A DNA stretch of 64,000 nt, taken from positions 34,870,751 through 34,934,750 of the forward strand of contig OY855903.1 in assembly GCA_963693305.1 (NCBI GenBank). Reading direction: 5' to 3'. The translations under genes were made by a program, and so were the position numbers. This DNA comes from Meandrina meandrites (taxonomy: Eukaryota; Cnidaria; Anthozoa; Scleractinia; Meandrinidae). Positions 9,665 to 21,100 of this stretch are shown here, piece after piece. The number at the start of each line of letters is the position of its first letter. Within the stretch, counting starts at the first letter, position 1. The notes below the pieces were generated by a model, which ran no database searches, was not told where the DNA came from, and saw nothing but the letters and a program-made list of their open reading frames with translations.

Positions 9665-11778
9665 GGGCAACCCTGGAATCCAGAATCCAGAAAACAAACT
9701 CAGAAAGACCAAAGCGACAACCTCTTTAAATTTGGAATATTACGTTGCATAATTTGTTCCTAAAGTACCCAGTAAAATAAACATAATTTATAGGATACAC
9801 TTTTTGAAACAAGAATACTTTAAAAGATGATCTTTTTTGGTCAGTGACGCAGGCATACCAGGAAAGAAAATCTGAGTGCTCTAAACAGGAGTCAAACCCA
9901 TAACGTTCCGATTAGTAATTTGGATGCAGTACTGCTAAGCTTTAGGAGACCCGTGGTCGCTAGACCATTAAACAAGATTCATGTGACTAGCCTGCAAAGC
10001 TGGTAGGATAAGCGGGTTCTAATGAAGTGAATTTTTTCTCATGGGCAAAGCCCGTGTGAGTGAGCAGTGAGCCGCGAGTGAAATTCCCATCTGCCTAACT
10101 TCTTCAGGGTTTTGCAATCCACCCACTTTTATCGCCTTTGATTTGAAATTAAATAAGCCAATGAGAGAGTGAGGTGTAATATCAATCGTGTGAAAGGGCA
10201 CTAATTGACACTCATAAACAAAGCTATGATGGTGTAAGGATATTTCAAAACATGAAGATTGTGCTCTACATGTACTTTACTTTTGTTATGTTGTATTATT
10301 CAGAGGCAGTATATGTTGAATACACCGCATAGAGCCTAGCATATGTCCTGAATGATAGGTCTACACGATTTCCTGTTTGTTGAGTTTGGCACCTCTAGCT
10401 CAGTAATTCGCCACACATTTCATTAGTAAGGTTTATTTTGGCACTTTGAAATTGTTGATCACTTGCATTTAACATTTGTGATGCCTGGCCTGGCTGCTAA
10501 CTTACCTGGCTGCTAACTTAATATTGTTGCAAGATGTACAGACGTATTGATCTTGTCACAGATGACATATTTATCTTTGCCGTAAGTCGTAAGAGACTGT
10601 TGTAGTTTAACTTTGATTCAAAAAAGTTAAAAGTTGGCTTTAGAGAGGCATTTTGTGTTGTAAATGTTATATCTCTTGCATTAATTTGATCGAGCATTTT
10701 GTCTCTTGAGCTCAACATTTAGGCTTTACCTAAATGTAACACCAAAATATCATTCCCTGAAAGAGGGGGGTGAATGATTGAGGGGGGCCGATCCGTGCTA
10801 TTTTTTGGCCAAATCGATCAATCCTCCGCTACATTCGTTCAAATCCGAATCTGTATTTCTTGAATAGTTCTGTGGTATAGTTTTACTGCAAGATCCTACA
10901 AAGAACGGTAGATGTTGTTTTTATGCCAATTTTTTAACAAGTTTTGTTTTATTGCCTGTTCACGGTGCGACAATTCCGCCAACATACCGACGAAGACCGA
11001 TTAAAGTGATCCGAGCTTTGTTTTGGTTTCTACAATCCGAACTTCCAGACATAAAGAGTCCAGAATCCGGGCCAAAATTCTAAGCTAATCCGCGATCTGC
11101 TGTACTTTCGAAATCCTTGAATCCGCTCATTGTATCGAAAAAATCTGCAATCCGTGTGCATTTTAAAGCCAAATCCATCGACCCGCGAACCTATTCACCC
11201 CCCTCCTGAAAGCAACTAAATCACAGCCTGTTTTCTTTTAAGAAATCACAGCTCTAAGCCAATCTAAAATTCAAAAAATCCCACGCATTCTGGCTGGCAG
11301 GATCTGAACTCGACTCCTCGCCAATCTCCTCGCGGCTTGGCAGCCAAGACAAAAGCATGCAGCTACTAAAAAGGCACTCACTCGCATATTCCTGCCAGCT
11401 TCTCGGGCCACATGTGACAAACATCCTGCATACTGCTAGGATTGAAATATCGATGTGATGCTGTTGTGCAGTGATGAAAATGAAGATGGTATATTTTAAG
11501 CCTGGTGATTAAAGTGAATGATGTTTTTCAGTCAGTGACACAGGAAAAACATCTCATAACCTGATAGCCCTCTGAAAATAATGGCTGCCAGAATTTCGAT
11601 AAACAGAGAGTTCTTGTTTCAAAAAAGGAAGCCAAGAATTTGCATTTTTTCACTGAGTACTTTATTTGCACATTAGCAAACTATGCAATGCAACATTGTG
11701 GATTTAAATAACTTGATTATCTTTGGTCTTTCTGATTTTGTTTTCTGGATTCCGGATTCCATATTTTAGGGTTGCCCT
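9665..11778. mobile_element. 2.1 kb DNA transposon with long TIRs
   Basis: The 8-bp direct repeat ATACAGAG (9657-9664 and 11779-11786) flanks inverted termini starting GGGCAACCCT, continuing through GGAATCC, CCAGAAAAC and CAGAAAGACCAAAG, and recognisable for roughly 200-300 bp at each end. The interior has no transposase and contains a nested MITE at 10764-11204. An 8-bp duplication suits a hAT-like element; the family is not proven. Confidence 0.75.
10764..11204. mobile_element. MITE nested in the 2.1 kb transposon
   Basis: The 8-bp direct repeat CCTGAAAG at 10756-10763 and 11205-11212 flanks termini reading AGGGGGGTGAAT from both ends. The interior is non-coding and contains repeated AATCCG words. 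Being inside 9665-11778, it inserted later. Confidence 0.8.
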
Positions 11779-11786
11779 ATACAGAG

Positions 11787-13728
11787 TATATTATGGTAAT
11801 TTTGAGAATATACTCCAACATAAATTTAAAAAGAATATACACTGCAAATTGACATTTGTCTATTCTTTATCTCCTGCAATACTGCAGCTTAGAGAAACAT
11901 TGCTTGCTTAAGAATTAATATATCAATCCAAAAAATAAGGAACAACACAGAGATTCCACTTAATATTCATTTGTTATTTTATGAAATACTCCATGTATCA
12001 CTGCTGTCATAAAAAGAACTGAGATTGTATATCACTCTTGTGCAGCAAAATAAATAACAAAGTAAATCTAAAATAGACTTGCTGGCAGTCAAATCTGTGT
12101 AATTGTTGATAATCCACTCCAAGTCCCACTGCCTTCCTTGTTTCTAAAACAACTTATCTTTTGCTTGCCACTTTGTCTTAAAGGGACAGTTTCACGGTTC
12201 GGCGCATGTCCATATTATATATTCGCCTGTGCACGCTTTATTGCAAGGCCCGCTTTTTCATTGTTTATGAACCAGTCGGAAGCGAGTTGCCTGATTTCGC
12301 ATGCAAATAGCCATAAAATCATCAACCGTGGAATAAATCCTACGGGCCAAAACTAAATTCAACGGTCCACTAAGCTTGTAAAATCCACTAAAATCTTCTC
12401 ACAATTTTGGTCATCCGTCATTTTGGTACGTCTAATCATAGTATGTGATTACTGAACTACATGTGAGTGGGGTTTACTAAGCGATAACATTGATAAAAAG
12501 CGAAAAAAGTATTTTGATTTATGGACATGCGCCAAACCGTGAAACTGTCCCTTTAAAGTCATGTAGCAATCGCCAGCAAATTAGGAGTTTCTTGCATAAA
12601 ACATAAGAAACAGCTTTTGCTAAAAGCCTATAGACGTACATTTTTCTCTGGTACCAACTTCTCAATCACACACTCACTTCACGGTCGCACTGCAAGTCAC
12701 TTTGTTCCTAAACGAAAGTGAAACCGGAAGTATGTACCTCGGGGAATAGTTGATTATAAATAGCAAATCATGCATTATTCACTTCCGCGAGAAGGTACAG
12801 AGGAATTTCGGTTTGATACACTGAATTAAGCAAACATAAAACTTAAGACGAGCACAGGTAAACTGCACAAAGGCTAAACAGTGAAACAAGCATTTAGAAA
12901 CACGAGTCATGTTGTAACGAGTACAATATTGCATAGACACCTCGATCAGACAATTACGAAGATCAAATCGAAAGAGATCGGACTTGTTAATAAAAACTGG
13001 GCTTCATGCATTTTGGTTATTGTGTGGATTGAAAAAATATACATCTAATCGAAAGAAACTTTAAACACGAGTCTACGATCAAATTCGCACGTATATAGTC
13101 AACTAACTTATGCTTGTAACGTGATACAATTCAAAATTATCAAACCCTATCAAGCAAGTGAATTTTCGCATACCTTCGTAAAAACAGTCACCTTGAAATT
13201 GCTTCAACAGTCTTGAGCGTGATGAAAACTTTATATCCGCTGGAGTGTCATTTCGCAGAGATTTTAACGCTCACAGATACTGCTATGACTCGCTTCCTTC
13301 CATGTTTACAACGACTGCAACTCGAAAGACCGACCCTCAAAGCCTTATGGGAAGCTGGAACTCAGAGGCCGCGATCCTTTTGGTCAGCACAATAAAAGGC
13401 ACGCAATGCATGCAGACAGAAGTGATGACGTATATTTTAAGTAAAATTTGTCAAAAAAATAAGCGCAAATAAAATAAGCTGACAACTTTGAGGAGCGAGG
13501 AGAATTGGCACAAGTAACAATGTTCAATAGAAAAGAAAAGAGGAGTTTGGAAAAGAATGGGAGACAGTAAAGAACAGGCACGAGGGAACAGCGAAGTGCA
13601 CAAGACTGACAGTTTACATTTTTAAAAGACAAAAATTCTAACTATTGCGGCCATACGAGAAATAAGCTCTTGAGGAAAACAACTGTATCACCATACCATT
13701 GCGGAACCAATAAATTCCAAAATATTAT
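11787..13728. repeat. Segmental duplication, copy A
   Basis: This is collinear with 28137-28672 plus 30889-31848 (copy B), with high identity, for example TTTGAGAATA followed by CTCCAACATAA and later GAGGAGCGAGGAGAATTGGC. Copy A contains a MITE at 12182-12552 that copy B lacks; copy B contains a 2.2 kb element that copy A lacks. No confident coding region lies in it; the 60-residue frame shared by both copies shows no recognisable domain. Confidence 0.8.
12182..12552. mobile_element. MITE with TTAA target duplication
   Basis: Inverted ends share AGGGACAGTTTCACGGTT and GGCGCATGTCCA and are flanked by TTAA at 12178-12181 and 12553-12556. Copy B of the segmental duplication (about 28538) shows the site without the element, giving independent support for the boundaries. 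TTAA duplication suggests a piggyBac-like origin. Confidence 0.85.
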
Positions 13729-13735
13729 ACCATTC

Positions 13736-13894
13736 TCTATTTTCCAATTGCCCATAATGAACTTTGTTTGCCCCCCAAATTTTGCATAAACTATTGTTTT
13801 CAAATTCTCTTGGGAGGACTGCATATTCCCAAAACAATGGTTTATGCAAAATTTGGGGGGCAAACAAAGTGTATTATGGGCAATTGGAAAATAG
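13736..13894. mobile_element. Hairpin MITE
   Basis: Two arms of about 65 bp are near-perfect inverted copies: one begins TCTATTTTCCAATTGCCCAT and the other ends ATGGGCAATTGGAAAATAGA, with GCCCCCCAAATTTTGCATAA inside the arm. It abuts the right end of segmental-duplication copy A. Confidence 0.85.
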
Positions 13895-14641
13895 ACAATG
13901 CTGACGTCAGGATCGGTACTTATTTTGCGTGAACGTGTCAAAGATGTTGCAACAAGACTGTTCTATTCACCCTTCTAGGACTTCTTGGGTTTTCGGTTGC
14001 TGCCTGGCGAATTCCTCGACGTTTGCATATCGTATTCCCTTTCTATTATAGGTTTTCACTAAAGCTGTTAACTACAGACCACTATAGAGAGTCGAATCTG
14101 AACGATTAATTTGGTTTTGCATTCATGTTTGCGCACTGAAACGGCTTTCGGCGGGACGCTTGCAGGTAGGATATGCAACGCAGTAAAAAAGTGTACTGTG
14201 CAAAGGCTTTTCAGGCTCCTGATTGGCTGTAGTGTATTCTATTAAGGCATGCAATAAATGTATTAAAGTATGCCGCAAGCATTGAATTGCAATTAGAATT
14301 ACAGTAATAAAGTCAAACCTCGAGTCCCTCGTTCCAAAAGAGTAACCATAATCATAACCATTTGACTAACCATATATCATTTAGCTTATTATCAACTGCA
14401 TGAAGCTCATAAAGGAAAATTAACGGAAAAGACGATGGGGGCCAACTCTCTTCTGTAACAATCTTTGAACCAATCCCAATTTTTTGGTGCTGCAGAAAAT
14501 TCGAAGTCGTCTCCCCCAGGTCCCCCTCGGCGGCTCAATCACTCATTCCCTGGTTTTCGATCGCCCGCTGGCTGCCAGTCTACAAAACTATGTATTCATG
14601 GATTTTATTTTAACTTGTTTTTCACCTCTCAATTAGACACC

Positions 14642-15009
14642 TTAGGCCCGGTTCATGCGTCGCATTTCTGCCGTGTCGAATTTAATTCAATTTAGTGTGG
14701 CAGAAATGCGACTGTTGATTCATACGTAGCACTTGTGTCGCACCTAATTTGGAGGTTATACTGCAAGTTGTGTTTAGTGGCTAGCCGAACTATATATCCA
14801 AACGCAAGATATGTGTAGTTTATATTAGATTCGACACGGCAGAAATACGACGTTTGAATCGGTGTTGCATTTCTGTCGGATAATGCGACAAGACTAGTCG
14901 AATGTGCGGTAGAAATTCGACAGCCGATTCAGACGTTGAACTTCTGCCGAATTTAATTCGTTTAATTGAATTCGACACGGCAGAAATGCGACGTATGAAC
15001 CGGGCCTAA
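14642..15009. mobile_element. MITE with TTAGGCCCGGTTCA termini
   Basis: Terminal inverted repeats read TTAGGCCCGGTTCAT, then CGTCGCATTTCTGCCGTGTC, from both ends. Derivatives of the CGACACGGCAGAAAT word recur inside (about 14831-14950), so the interior is built from duplicated terminal sequence. The TTA/TAA border would suit a Harbinger-type duplication. Confidence 0.8.
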
Positions 15010-15428
15010 TTAGCCTTAAGCTGTAGAATAGAACCTACTTCAACAAGAAAACGATGTACAACTAAACAACTATAAACAGCAGAAATAAAAAAGTACTAGG
15101 ACGAGGTTGGCCTGGAACTGAATGAAATTTCCAGGGGGCTCCCGGCCGCGATACATCTCCGCAACACCCAGCCTCATCAGGGCCTTATAATAACGAATTA
15201 GAGTGAAACCGACCTCTACAATCAACTAATTATGGACTCCTAATAATCTAAATTCAAAATTGAATATCACCTATTTAAAAATATACTATCATAACGCTAA
15301 AATAAAACATACAGTCAGGCAGCAAAACTAGTTTTGTTTTTGTTTTGTTTTCATTTTTTCGTTTTTTTTTTTTGTTAAAAATATGCTTTTCTTTGCAATT
15401 AAGGCTAACTTTAAATTACTATATCACT

Positions 15429-15680
15429 GCGCCTTTCAGTAAAGTGTGAACTCTAAAGTTCAAAGCCGCACTAACGATTGCTTTTTGCTACCATCAATCA
15501 CGAATGCGATAGTCAACGAACCTTGAAAAAGAAAAAATAAATAAAACCGATTCAAATCTACCAATCACACTCAACAGACGTGATCTTTTGAACCCCAAAG
15601 AAACTTCTCGGTTCCTGAGAGGTCCGCAACCAAAGCAACAACCGTTGATTGAGAAGAGTTCACGTGTTGCTGAAAGGCGC
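15429..15680. mobile_element. MITE, older copy of the family at 37873-38169
   Basis: Imperfect inverted ends GCGCCTTTCAG (15429) and CTGAAAGGCGC (15680) continue into GTGAACTCT. The interior shares CAACGAACCTTGAAA, CTACCAATCAC and GACGTGA with the copy inside the first intron of the cadherin-type gene. Confidence 0.75.
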
Positions 15681-15962
15681 ACAAAAGGAATGGCCGATTG
15701 GGAAATTACTGGCTGATCTCGCATTCATTAACAATGAAGTAGCGGTATAAACCAGTGGCCGTAATTAGGCAACGTTTCACTGCTAGCTTACTAGGTAATT
15801 ACTTTTAACTTGTTATAATACATTTTTTAAGACAAGTTTCGCAATAACACATAAGCCACTGACAGTGAACAATATAAAAGGCTAGAGACCAGTGTAAAAA
15901 TCATGGAGATTCTAAATCAGCACTGTGACCTACTGGCTATCAAAGCAGTGTTCAAGAGTTGT

Positions 15963-18136
15963 CTAATGATTTTCATACATTTTTCCAAGTTCTTCCTTTC
16001 TTGGCCAATTCTTCAGTTTAAGTTCTTTTCCCATTTGAAGGACTTCCTGGGCAACTCTGTTAGCAGTGCTAATTTCTTTTTGGTACCTGGTATAAAGGAG
16101 CAATGCCAAGTAAGTTTTGATCCAAACCTTCCATTTGTGATTTCCCTCAATAGTGTTATCAGCAATGTCACTTCCCTTCTCGTACTTTTCGCGGGATTCA
16201 TCAAACTTTCCACTCTTTTCAAAACAGATTCCCCAATTTTTGAAGATCGGAATTGCCTCTTTGTGGTCTGCTATTTGCATATCTTCCAAAACATCAATCG
16301 CTTTCTGGTAGTTTAGTTCTGCCTCTGGAAATTGTTCGACGAACAAATAATAATCCGCCACATCTTTATGTGCAAACGCAGTCAAACTGTGATTGCCATA
16401 ACGCTCCTTTAGAAGATGCAATGCTTCTAAATAGTTTTCACAGGCCTCCTCGGTCCTTCCCTGTTGTTTTGCATCAAACCCCATTTGCCTCAGGATTCTC
16501 GTCTTGTCAAAAGTAGATTCAGCCTTTTGATTTTTATAAACAGAAAGTGCTTTTTTCACAAAAACCTGTGCTTCATCTTCTTGATTGCAATCTTGTGCGA
16601 GATATCTCCCATAATAACTCAAATAAACTACCTCAGACAGGCCGTTTTGTTCAAATAGATGAACATTTTCATCGTGCAATTTTATTGCTTCATCTTGGAA
16701 CTGCGTCTTGGCACCACGGTGTTTCCTACCTTCATGATAAAGGAGGCACAGAATTTCCACTTGGTGGATTATCTTCTCTTGGTTTTGAGCAAAATGTAGA
16801 AGACCCTTCAAAAAGTCTTCATAAAACTTTATGTGAACACAGTCTCCTATGTAAGGTGCCACCAGCCGACATTCATCCACAACATCTTCCAGTTCTTTAC
16901 AGTTCCGGATCTTCTTGACGCTAACATACCTGAAGGTTGACTCATAATTCAACCTTTCTGCATTAAATAGGTCAAAAGAGTCTTTACACGTATCTTTTCC
17001 CCAATATGTCTTCGCGTTATTCAAAGTCAGCGACAAGAAGTACTCAAGAAATCTCTGTTGGCCATGGGCCAGGATTTGGGGAGATTTTTCTGTTCCTATC
17101 TGCTTCACATAGCTTCTAATAAACAAGTGAATGAGGTATCGGTCGTCCTGTTTTTGAATCAAACACCTTTCTCTTAACTTCGTCAAGTACTCAGCGTAGT
17201 TGAGACCTAATAATGCTTTTGCTGCATTTCTGTCAAACGATCTAACGAAAACAGAAAGACAAACTAATGCATGCTGCAAAGACTCGTTTAGTTTTTCAAA
17301 AGCAATTTCCATCATTCGTTCGAGCCGAAGTGTTTTTGTAGGGTTTCTTTGCAGTTCTTGTATAAGTTCGTTAACAGTGTATTCAGACTCAGATGAAAGC
17401 AGATGACCTGCTAGTTTAAGTGCCAGTGGAATACGCTCACAGAGTTCAGCTATCTGCCGCAATTTATCACACGAGCCATCAGATTCAGATTGCAAGTTAG
17501 CACTATTCTTAAGAACTTCAATGCTTTCTTCTAAATCCAAAGGACCTAAATTGATAGTCTTAACGTTCAAACCCTTGGCACGGTCAATTTCTGAACGTCT
17601 TGAAGTAATCAGGAACTTGAGTCTGGCCTGTGAACACTTCCTCATTTCTTTTAACAACTCAATAAAAGAGTTTTCAACATCCTCTTCCATCGCATCTTCT
17701 GCATTGTCAAGAACAAGTATCAACTCGTGTTCAAGTTGCCTGCACCAGTTGAGCAAAACATGTCTGGGGAACTCATTGGTCGGTTGATGACCCGGAACAC
17801 ACACGTTTAAAATCTCTCTCAACTCCCTTTCCCCTTTATTTCCCATGTGTCCACTTTTCTCTTCATCCGAATGAGCAAATCTCAAAGAACAGAGCCTGAC
17901 AATGCAGCCAAGTTCGTTTTTTAGCCGATGACTAGCTTGAATAGCAACGGTAGTTTTTCCTATTCCTGGAATTCCACTGACAAGGACTGCTGCAACTGCG
18001 TTGCTGCTATCGTCTGAGAGGGCTTCAACGATATCATCGACCTGTGTTACATGGCCATGCACGTTGACAGGTTCGTCTGGTAACTCGCTTTTTGGTTTCT
18101 TGTTGGTCTGAGATGGCTGCCCAGTTGGATTCATCT
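15963..18136 (-). CDS. Exon 3: NB-ARC-like NTPase and TPR
   Basis: This exon opens at the acceptor CTTAAAG with two bases completing a Glu codon, then Met-Asn-Pro-Thr, and runs 723 codons to the stop. Its P-loop, Walker B, ITSRR and ERIPLAL motifs and TPR tail align along the full length with the exon at 59665-61784, for example HALVCLSVFVRSFD and HDENVHLFEQNGLSEV are shared. An ATG at 18134 could act as an internal start, but the conserved phase-1 acceptor argues for upstream exons. Confidence 0.9.
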
Positions 18137-21100
18137 CTTTAAGTAAAGAAACAAAGTTTACCAATACCTAGTTGACGGTTTAAAGAACATTTGTCGTTAT
18201 AACCAATAGATTGGGTGTCTGTAAAACCAGGAACAGCCCGGAACACCCCCGGAACACCAAAATTTTTTCAACACAGATAATACAAAATGCAAAATAAATA
18301 AAAATAAATGAAATAACAATATTAATTAAATAAATATTCTATAAAGCTGAACAGGAGCATGCTCATTGCACAAAATCAGAATTTCAAAGATTGACCTTTC
18401 ACAAAAGCACTTAAACTGAAGACTCTACGAAAGGTTCTGTATTCGGTCTAAGTAAGCGAAGGCTTCCAACATTGACCCGAAAATTCCATATTTCCGAAGG
18501 CCCTTGTCTGAAGAAAGAACGGCGAAAAACGTCAATAAATATCACATTTCATTTAATGTAATTCCAAGTTAGTGTTCACGCAGAGTTCCATTTTCACATA
18601 GACCAACAAGAACGGCAACTTCAAAATATTGCGTGACAAAATTTGCAGACTGAAGCCGCGTTACACGTTTGAAATCACAGGAATTTTTTTCTGTGGGAAA
18701 TTTTGATGGTCTCGTTTGCGGTCACAAAAGGACATTCCTTAATAAAATTGGTTGGTGCAGTCGCCAGGGTTGTTTGCACCATGCTTAGAACTGACGTTGG
18801 GAATAAGTGTAGTTGGTCCTTAGCCAGAGTAGTTATAGCCCTATAGGCTCATTTATCCAGAATTTTTGACCTACTGTCAAAATATTTCGATAACAGTTCT
18901 ATCTCGATCGCGTGTGATTTCTCAATCGCGTGCGATTAGTTTCCTTTTACCGAATACAAGTGCAATTTCTCGGTTAGCGTTATGGTAGGGGCTATTCTTG
19001 AAATGCGAAAAGTCGCCATTCGTTAGTAAGAGTTGTAAGTTGTTAATTTACTGGAGTTGGCATTGTGAGAGCTTGGGTCCGTTTGCTTCCTTTTTACGAC
19101 TGTTTTTGCGTATGCAAAACGGGAGTTATGGAAGGGGTGGCGATTTCATAGTTAATTATTATTTGAAGCCATCCTTCCTTCACTCCTTCAGTCGATCATC
19201 TGTAAACAAAAGGCCGTTGACAGATGGTTGGCAGGCCTACATGTAACGCCACTCTCAGTTTGACGTTGCGGTTTATTAAGACCGATGACAGACCACTGTA
19301 CTTTACGCCCTAATGGTTTTGTTTTGATGGGTATGTGATGATAATTTGAAAATCGATTGTGAACAAATTTTATTTTTATTTTACCTTATATCAGGTGTAT
19401 GTTGTTTCTGCCCTATTGAAAAATCAACAGAATTTTCTTAAGTTTGCATGTGACGGTGAAAGCGAAATTGAAAGCGAAGTTTGTGTAATCGCTAGCTGAC
19501 AGAAGATTATCAGTGTCACGCGACAAAGGTCAACCTAGCCGATTTCAAAATAAATTTTATGCGACGCTTAATCTTCACAGCAATCAAAGAATGCAAGATA
19601 AAACCTATCGATATCATGCTCATGGCACTATCAAAACACATTCCGGAAATTGAACGTTAATCGTAAACGCTGTACAGAGAAAAGAGTGAACACACGCTAG
19701 CACGAAAACACGCACACTTGAATTTGTCTGCTCGGAGCTTGCTTCTTTTACTCCCAATGCAAATCACAATGAAAAACAACGTAAATCCGTATAGATCTTT
19801 ACAAGTGATCCACGTTCGACTTCGACGATTTAATTCGTCACTTGTTAAATAGAAGCTACAAGAAGGAACTATTGCATCGTGTGCTTCACAGCGACAACCT
19901 AAATCAACGCATTTCAAACAACTTTTATAGGCCTCGGAGTTAAGAAGTACCCTTGCTGAGTTTTATAACCCACAACAGATAAATGTTCATCGCATGCAAG
20001 CAAAATCATCAGTACAGGTCGCAGCGGAGAACACTCGAGTTTCAACGACGAGATAAAATCTGGAGCGAGATTTATTCCTAGCAGAAGACTACCTATCCCA
20101 AAAGCCAGAGGACCCTACCGCAAGAGGGCTACCTTTCACAGTACAAGCAACCAAAATAGCGGTCGCAGAAGACAGGCAAAGTCATATTTTAAAAGCATAT
20201 TAAAATAAAAGACGATGCGTGGATCGTTAAAAGTGATCATATGTTTTCAAACACGAATAGAAAAATACATAGAAGAAAACAACTTGCCCCCAAAGTTATC
20301 CAGATATACACGCAATCGAATTCCACCAAAAAGTCGTTCCACGTACCATTGAGTTCACCACAAAAATCAGAATTATCAATGTCACGCGACAAAGGTTTAC
20401 GCAGCCGATTTCAAAATAAATTTTATGCGACGTTAATCTTCACAGCAATCAAAGAATGTAAGATCATGCTCATGGCACTATCAAAACACATTCCGGAAAT
20501 TGAACGTCAATCGTACACGCTGTACAGGAAAAAGAGTGTACACATGCTAGCACGAAAACACGCAAACTTAAATTTGTCTGCTTGGAGCTTGCTTCTTTTA
20601 CAACCAATGCAAAACAAAATGAAAAACAACGCAAATCCGTATAGATCTTTACAAGTGATGCACGTTCGACTTTGACGATTGAATTCGTCACTTGTTAAAT
20701 AAAAGCGACAAGAACTCACACGAACACATTAAATGATGAAGTCATCGCTTAAAAAAAACAGTCGTGGCCCAATAGGGCCTTTTGATTATTTAACCGACAC
20801 CAATGCGCCTTCCTCTTCAGAATTATCGTGCATACTAAAAACGAGCGCGTATTATTATACTATTATTTGGATAAATTATTCAGACAAAATATTTGGAAGC
20901 TTATCTTGTTGTAAATGTTTGGAAGTGTTCGAGTCGTTCTCGTAAGTCCTCGGACAACTTCGGAACTTTAAGCAATGAGTATGCTCCAGTTCAGCTTTAT
21001 ATATTATTTATTTATTTAAGATTTTTATTTCATTTATTTTTATTTATTTTATTTTGCATTTTTTATTATATGTGTTGAAAACATTTGGGGGTTTCGGGCG

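Larger units (their letters stand above)
13895..15962. other. Gene-free interval with two MITEs
   Basis: Outside the elements at 14642-15009 and 15429-15680 no gene is seen. The last 280 bp probably hold the 3' untranslated region of the minus-strand NB-ARC gene that ends at 15963. Confidence 0.5.

Noticed and set aside
18137..18164. Extension of the NB-ARC exon to a start at 18164
   Set aside because: That start is TTG, and the sequence there is a polypyrimidine tract and AG acceptor, so it is intron.
19657..20719. Pair of similar minus-strand frames (86 and 70 codons) as duplicate genes
   Set aside because: They lie in the direct repeats within a TIR element, lack domains and have no conserved start.
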